Of a stretch of 64,000 bases of DNA, positions 60,738 through 64,000 are shown piece after piece; position 1 is the stretch's first letter, and every line of letters begins with the position of its first letter. The notes beneath the pieces were generated by a model that ran no database searches, was not told the origin of the DNA, and worked only from the letters and a program-made list of their open reading frames with translations. The DNA is from Gammaproteobacteria bacterium. Lineage in GTDB: Bacteria > Pseudomonadota > Gammaproteobacteria > Xanthomonadales > Wenzhouxiangellaceae. The translations under genes were made by a program, and so were the position numbers. The stretch is taken from assembly GCA_018819105.1 (NCBI GenBank), contig JAHJQV010000043.1:1-64000 (forward strand), read 5' to 3'.

Positions 60738-62137
60738 TGGAGGCACTGCCCTCGCTGTTGCTGTTCGCCGGTCTGCTGCTGGCGCTGATGGCCGGTTACC
60801 CGGTGGCGTTCACGCTGGCCGGGGTGTCGCTGCTGGCGGCCGGCATCGGCATCCTCACCGGCACATTCGATGCGGCGTTTCTCAACGCACTGCCGAACCG
60901 GCTGTATGGTCTGATGATCAATCAGACGCTGGTGGCGGTGCCGGCGTTTGTGTTCATGGGCAGCATGCTGGAGCGCTCCGGACTGGCCGAGGAACTGCTG
61001 CTGAGCATGGAAGCGCTGCTGGGCAACACCCGCAACGGCCTGAGCCTGGCGGTGATCGTCGTCGGTGCCTTGCTCGCCGCCAGCACCGGCATTGTCGGTG
61101 CCACCGTGGTCACCATGGGCATGCTGGCGCTGCCCAGCATGCTGCAGCGTGGCTACTCGCCGCGGCTGGCAGCCGGCAGTATCTGTGCCGCCGGCACACT
61201 GGGGCAGATCATACCGCCGTCGATTGCACTGGTGCTGCTGGGCGACGTGCTGGCCAATGCCTACCAGCAGGCGCAGATCTCATCCGGAGTGTTTAACACG
61301 CAAACGGTGTCGGTGGGCGATCTGTTTGCCGGCGCGCTGATTCCCGGACTGCTGCTGGTGCTGCTGTACATCGTCTATGCCGTGCTGCTGGCACCCAGGG
61401 TCAGCGGGGCCGGCGGGCAGACTGAGCCGCAGGACAATGCAGGCGATGAGGCACAAGGAAGCAGGCCGCAGCAGCCAGGACTTGGATCGCTGCTGCTGAC
61501 GCTGCTGGCCCCGCTGCTGCTGATTGTCCTGGTGCTGGGTTCCATCTTCATGGGCGTGGCCTCGCCCACCGAAGCCGCCGCTGTCGGTGCCGTCGGTGCC
61601 ACCGCACTGGCCGCAATCAAACGCCGCCTGAGCAAAACCGTCTGGCGCGAGGTGGTTTATCGCAGTGCCCAGATCACCAGCATGGTGTTCATGATCCTGA
61701 TCGCTGCATCGCTGTTTGCACTGGTGTTTCGCGGTTTCGGTGGCGACCGCGTGGTCACCGAGCTGCTGGGCAATCTGCCCGGTGGCGTGTTCACCGCCAT
61801 GCTGGTGGTCATGCTGGTGATCTTCGTGCTGGGCTTCATGCTCGACTTCATCGAGATCACCTATGTGGTGGTGCCCATCGTCGCCCCGGTGCTGCTGGCC
61901 ATGGGCGTGTCGCCGATCTGGCTTGGCATCATGATCGCCGTCAACCTGCAGACCTCGTTCCTCACCCCGCCATTCGGGTTCGCCCTGTTCTACCTGCGCG
62001 GTGTGGCCTCGCAACAGCTCAGCACCAGCGACCTGTATCGCGGCGTGCTGCCATTCATCGTGCTGCAGCTGCTGGTGCTAGGCCTGCTCGCGGTGTTTCC
62101 TGCCCTGGCCACCTGGCTGCCGCAACAGCTTGGTTGA
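60734..62137 (+). CDS. dctM: TRAP transporter large permease (DctM)
   Basis: The 12-helix membrane subunit of a tripartite ATP-independent periplasmic transporter, moving a carboxylate or related solute with Na+ or H+. The 467-residue protein shows GLLLALMAGYPVAFTLAGVSLL, GLMINQTLVAVPAFVFMGSMLERSGLAEELL, the family signature SICAAGTLGQIIPPSIALVLLGDVL and a second matching half (LNLQTSFLTPPFGFALFYLRGVA). A polar insert at 229-250 (VSGAGGQTEPQDNAGDEAQG) is not typical. No dctP or dctQ is next to it. Coupled to the gamma-CA gene by ATGA. Confidence 0.92.
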   Translation: MMEALPSLLLFAGLLLALMAGYPVAFTLAGVSLLAAGIGILTGTFDAAFLNALPNRLYGLMINQTLVAVPAFVFMGSMLERSGLAEELLLSMEALLGNTRNGLSLAVIVVGALLAASTGIVGATVVTMGMLALPSMLQRGYSPRLAAGSICAAGTLGQIIPPSIALVLLGDVLANAYQQAQISSGVFNTQTVSVGDLFAGALIPGLLLVLLYIVYAVLLAPRVSGAGGQTEPQDNAGDEAQGSRPQQPGLGSLLLTLLAPLLLIVLVLGSIFMGVASPTEAAAVGAVGATALAAIKRRLSKTVWREVVYRSAQITSMVFMILIAASLFALVFRGFGGDRVVTELLGNLPGGVFTAMLVVMLVIFVLGFMLDFIEITYVVVPIVAPVLLAMGVSPIWLGIMIAVNLQTSFLTPPFGFALFYLRGVASQQLSTSDLYRGVLPFIVLQLLVLGLLAVFPALATWLPQQLG

Positions 62138-62179
62138 GGCATGGCAGGACAATAAATGCAGTGCATCAGGCATTACGAT

Positions 62180-62309
62180 AGACCATCAGTTTGGCAATTT
62201 TATGCAGGACGGATAAGCGCGTCGCATCCGGCTGTACGAGAGACCATCAGTTTGGCAATTTCATGTAGGACGGATAAGCGCAGCGCATCCGGCAATGCTT
62301 AGAATCTGA
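62180..62309. repeat. Two direct 61-bp repeats with CGGATAAG...CATCCG stems
   Basis: GACCATCAGTTTGGCAATTT starts units at 62181 and 62242, a 61-bp period. Each ends in (G/T)AGGACGGATAAGCGC..GCGCATCCGGC-like sequence, near-palindromic and close to the REP/BIME sequences of enterobacteria. The gap of 263 bp after the TRAP gene holds nothing else. Confidence 0.8.
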
Positions 62310-62400
62310 ACAGCTTCTGTGTGCTGTCCAACCACACAAATCAGCATCATCGGCAAGCTTGGCCTATCCTGTTCAAAACAGGCAAAATGAGAGACATCAA

Positions 62401-62784
62401 ATGCTGCAACCATCCCAGTTCACCCCTAATCAGGCGTGGCTACTGTTCAAGCTGAACCAGGTACCGATTTCAACAGGAGCAGACGGTGAGTTTGACGTCA
62501 TAGCGCTGATGGACGCAGCCAGTCTGTTCATTCTGGGTTCCGAGTTCGTGCCGGCCGGAACGCTGGACACCGCCGTCGCCGAATTGAGAAACCTGATGGA
62601 ATCGGCATACGCCCAACACAAAGCCTGGCCAAAAAAGCTGTATGCGCCGCAAACTATGCCCGTTGCCAAACTGGCAGCCGAACTGAAAGCCTGGGGCATG
62701 GCTGCCGTCGTTGTAAAAGAAGCCGAGTTGAAAACATTCACAAGAGAAGCGCAGCGAGGATTCAACGCCCACTTTGGCGGTTGA
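62401..62784 (+). CDS. Hypothetical protein
   Basis: A 127-residue protein, no family recognised. It begins MLQPSQFTPNQAWLLFKLNQVPISTGADGEFDVIALMDAASLFILGSE and ends with WPKKLYAPQTMPVAKLAAELKAWGMAAVVVKEAELKTFTREAQRGFNAHFGG. The pattern suggests a small alpha/beta fold; no signal or membrane segment. ATG at 62401 has GAGAG upstream. It stands alone between a repeat and the dehydrogenase pair. Confidence 0.7.
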   Translation: MLQPSQFTPNQAWLLFKLNQVPISTGADGEFDVIALMDAASLFILGSEFVPAGTLDTAVAELRNLMESAYAQHKAWPKKLYAPQTMPVAKLAAELKAWGMAAVVVKEAELKTFTREAQRGFNAHFGG

Positions 62785-62921
62785 GCAGAGAGCCGATGGC
62801 TAAGCCTGATGGAACCTGACCCCAGCATGCAGCAACAGATGCCGCGAAAGCTATGGCAAATGTCTGAAAATGATGTAGGATAATTGCTATGGATGAGGGT
62901 GTCCCGAGCTACTTCAAGTAT

Positions 62922-62949
62922 TTGACTTACCATCCGAACTCAATAGAGT
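62922..62949 (+). promoter_or_regulatory. Probable promoter of the dehydrogenase pair
   Basis: TTGACT at 62922 and TAGAGT at 62944, spacer 16 bp. Start near 62956; AGGGGG then lies just before the ATG at 62979. Confidence 0.45.
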
Positions 62950-62978
62950 TGGTACTCTGAGACGATAGGGGGCTTTTC

Positions 62979-63470
62979 ATGACGGATACGCCGTATTGGG
63001 ACGAGAAAGTGCCGACTAGTCTGTTGGGGCCAGCCGACACTCCCCCCAATGAGAAGCAGGTCGAACTCCTCTGGCAGATGTTCGTTGGCATCACCGAACA
63101 TTGGCAACTCGATTTCGCAATCGATCTGCTTAGAAGCAGATGGCTCGACATGCTTCAGGCGCGGCGCAGTGGCGATCCGGATTACACCGAGGAATATATC
63201 AACGCTGCCAAAGTGTTCGAAGCGCTCTTAGATGCGCTTGGTTCGAGCGGAGCCATAGAGACGATCTATGGCAAGACGATAGTCACCAAAGAGAGCGAGG
63301 CTACGACGCGACTGCGGCACGCGAAATACTTTGTCGCCAATGATTTCATCCGCTGCTTTACCGCCTGCGGCGGCTTCAGAGCGCTCGTGCCCGGTCGAAA
63401 CTATACGGGCTTTCTTGGAGGTTCTCGCTTTCGCGAATGGGCTCCCGTCCGAACGAGGGCCAGGCAATGA
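62979..63470 (+). CDS. Probable small subunit of a membrane-type dehydrogenase (gluconate 2-dehydrogenase subunit 3-like)
   Basis: A 163-residue protein: WDEKVPTSLLGPADTPPNEKQVELLWQMFVGITEHWQLDFAIDLL, then DPDYTEEYINAAKVFEALLDALGSSGAIETIYG and a conserved-looking CFTACGGFRALVPGRNYTGFLGG ending. Its place, overlapping by 4 bp the start of a GMC oxidoreductase, is that of the small subunit (gluconate-2-dehydrogenase subunit 3 type) of such dehydrogenases. No Tat or Sec signal is visible, unlike many such subunits. Function follows from the neighbour only. Codon use differs from the genes to the left. Confidence 0.55.
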   Translation: MTDTPYWDEKVPTSLLGPADTPPNEKQVELLWQMFVGITEHWQLDFAIDLLRSRWLDMLQARRSGDPDYTEEYINAAKVFEALLDALGSSGAIETIYGKTIVTKESEATTRLRHAKYFVANDFIRCFTACGGFRALVPGRNYTGFLGGSRFREWAPVRTRARQ

Positions 63471-64000
63471 CGCAGGAATACGAACATATCCTCGTTGGAA
63501 GCGGGATCGCGGCGACCCTAATTGTCGATCGCTTGCTTGCAGAGAACCCGCTCGCCTCGATTCTCATCCTCGAGGCCGGTGGTCGAATACCTTCGCGCGA
63601 TCGGCGAAGCTGGTGGAACCTCGTCCTCGATCGGCACACGCCCTATGAGTGGACCTACGATAATGAGAAAGGCGAAGACCGGGAAAGCTTCTCGATCGGG
63701 AACACGCCATGGGGGTTTAAGGGTTCGCGGGTGCGAGCCTATGGCGGATCGACCATGCATTGGGGCGGATGGTCCCTCCGCTACAAGGAAGAGGATTTCC
63801 AATGCCGCACCAACACGGGGCGCGGCGCGGATTGGCCCTTTCAATACGACACGCTTGAGCCATGGTACGCGCTCGCCGAACAGGAACTGGGCGTAGGAGG
63901 ATCAAACAAGAACCAAGACGGTCCCTGGCGCAGCGGTGAATTCCCACTACCCGAATACCCGTGGTCAGCCAATGAAACCGAGCTGGCGGAAAAGGCCTTC
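63467..64000 (+). CDS. GMC-family FAD oxidoreductase, N-terminal part (cut by window end)
   Basis: The first 178 codons of a flavoprotein, open to the last base. It begins MTQEYEHILVGSGIAATLIVDRLLA, the FAD-binding GSGIAA (third Gly of GxGxxG replaced by Ala), then ILEAGGRIPSRDRR, and the GMC signature-like AYGGSTMHWGGWSLRYKEEDF near residue 97, followed by DWPFQYDTLEPWYALAEQELGV. These mark the GMC / gluconate-, sorbitol- or choline-type dehydrogenases. The ATG lies in the preceding stop codon (ATGA). Substrate cannot be told from the N-terminus. Confidence 0.92.
   Translation, partial: MTQEYEHILVGSGIAATLIVDRLLAENPLASILILEAGGRIPSRDRRSWWNLVLDRHTPYEWTYDNEKGEDRESFSIGNTPWGFKGSRVRAYGGSTMHWGGWSLRYKEEDFQCRTNTGRGADWPFQYDTLEPWYALAEQELGVGGSNKNQDGPWRSGEFPLPEYPWSANETELAEKAF

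Overview
The window is a piece of a GC-rich gammaproteobacterial chromosome. Gene order fits the Xanthomonadales/Lysobacterales best: yggS-proC-yggT divergent from pilT-pilU, aroK-aroB-hemE, mreBCD-mrdA-rodA-mltB-rlpA-dac-ybeD-lipB, and argS followed by an FtsN-like SPOR gene. Secreted proteins of a style common in that order (an EERMT/REFQQAGL protein, a C-terminal VFFVDGFED tail) agree. This placement is inference from synteny and protein style. No rRNA, tRNA, CRISPR array, integrase or transposase gene was seen.

Layout. 1-923 is a tandem repeat array. 924-2966 is transketolase. 3573-6591 holds a small ABM-like protein, an MscS channel and a CPA1 antiporter. 6740-8314 is a secreted protein with a duplicated domain. 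9027-11260 has asparagine synthetase and a TerB-like protein. 11948-14635 is the leftward yggS-proC-yggT-DUF4426 group, divergent from pilT-pilU (14769-16948). A two-component system and small envelope proteins follow to 22239, then a redoxin, a universal stress protein and an AGCS symporter. The leftward group xrtH-SDR-pdxH faces aroK-aroB-hemE. 30411-37351 holds a giant propeller histidine kinase, an ECF sigma/anti-sigma pair and a methyltransferase. 37557-40618 carries alanine dehydrogenase and the agmatine-to-putrescine genes aguA-aguB. 40752-50364 is a nearly unbroken rod-shape and cell-wall operon: MreBCD, PBP2 and RodA for elongation, MltB, RlpA and a D,D-carboxypeptidase for remodelling, then YbeD and LipB. 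prc and priA follow, then a small lipoprotein, a secreted PQQ-type sugar dehydrogenase, the SPOR protein, argS, a gamma-carbonic anhydrase and a TRAP large permease. The right end carries a dehydrogenase pair whose GMC oxidoreductase runs out of the window.

The most unusual content is in the gaps. At least five families of structured repeats are present: a 312-bp tandem array holding the end of a reading frame; a composite element made of two GC-rich palindromes around a short core; two long self-complementary elements with shared AGCCCG(C/G)ATTA ends, one of which would fold as a hairpin rich in G-U pairs in its minus-strand RNA; Pseudomonas-like TGTAGGAG repeats; and enterobacterial-like CGGATAAG...CATCCG repeats. 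A stand-alone exosortase H with no substrate gene nearby, a kinase with a degenerate receiver, and a TRAP permease without its partners are the most notable protein-coding points.
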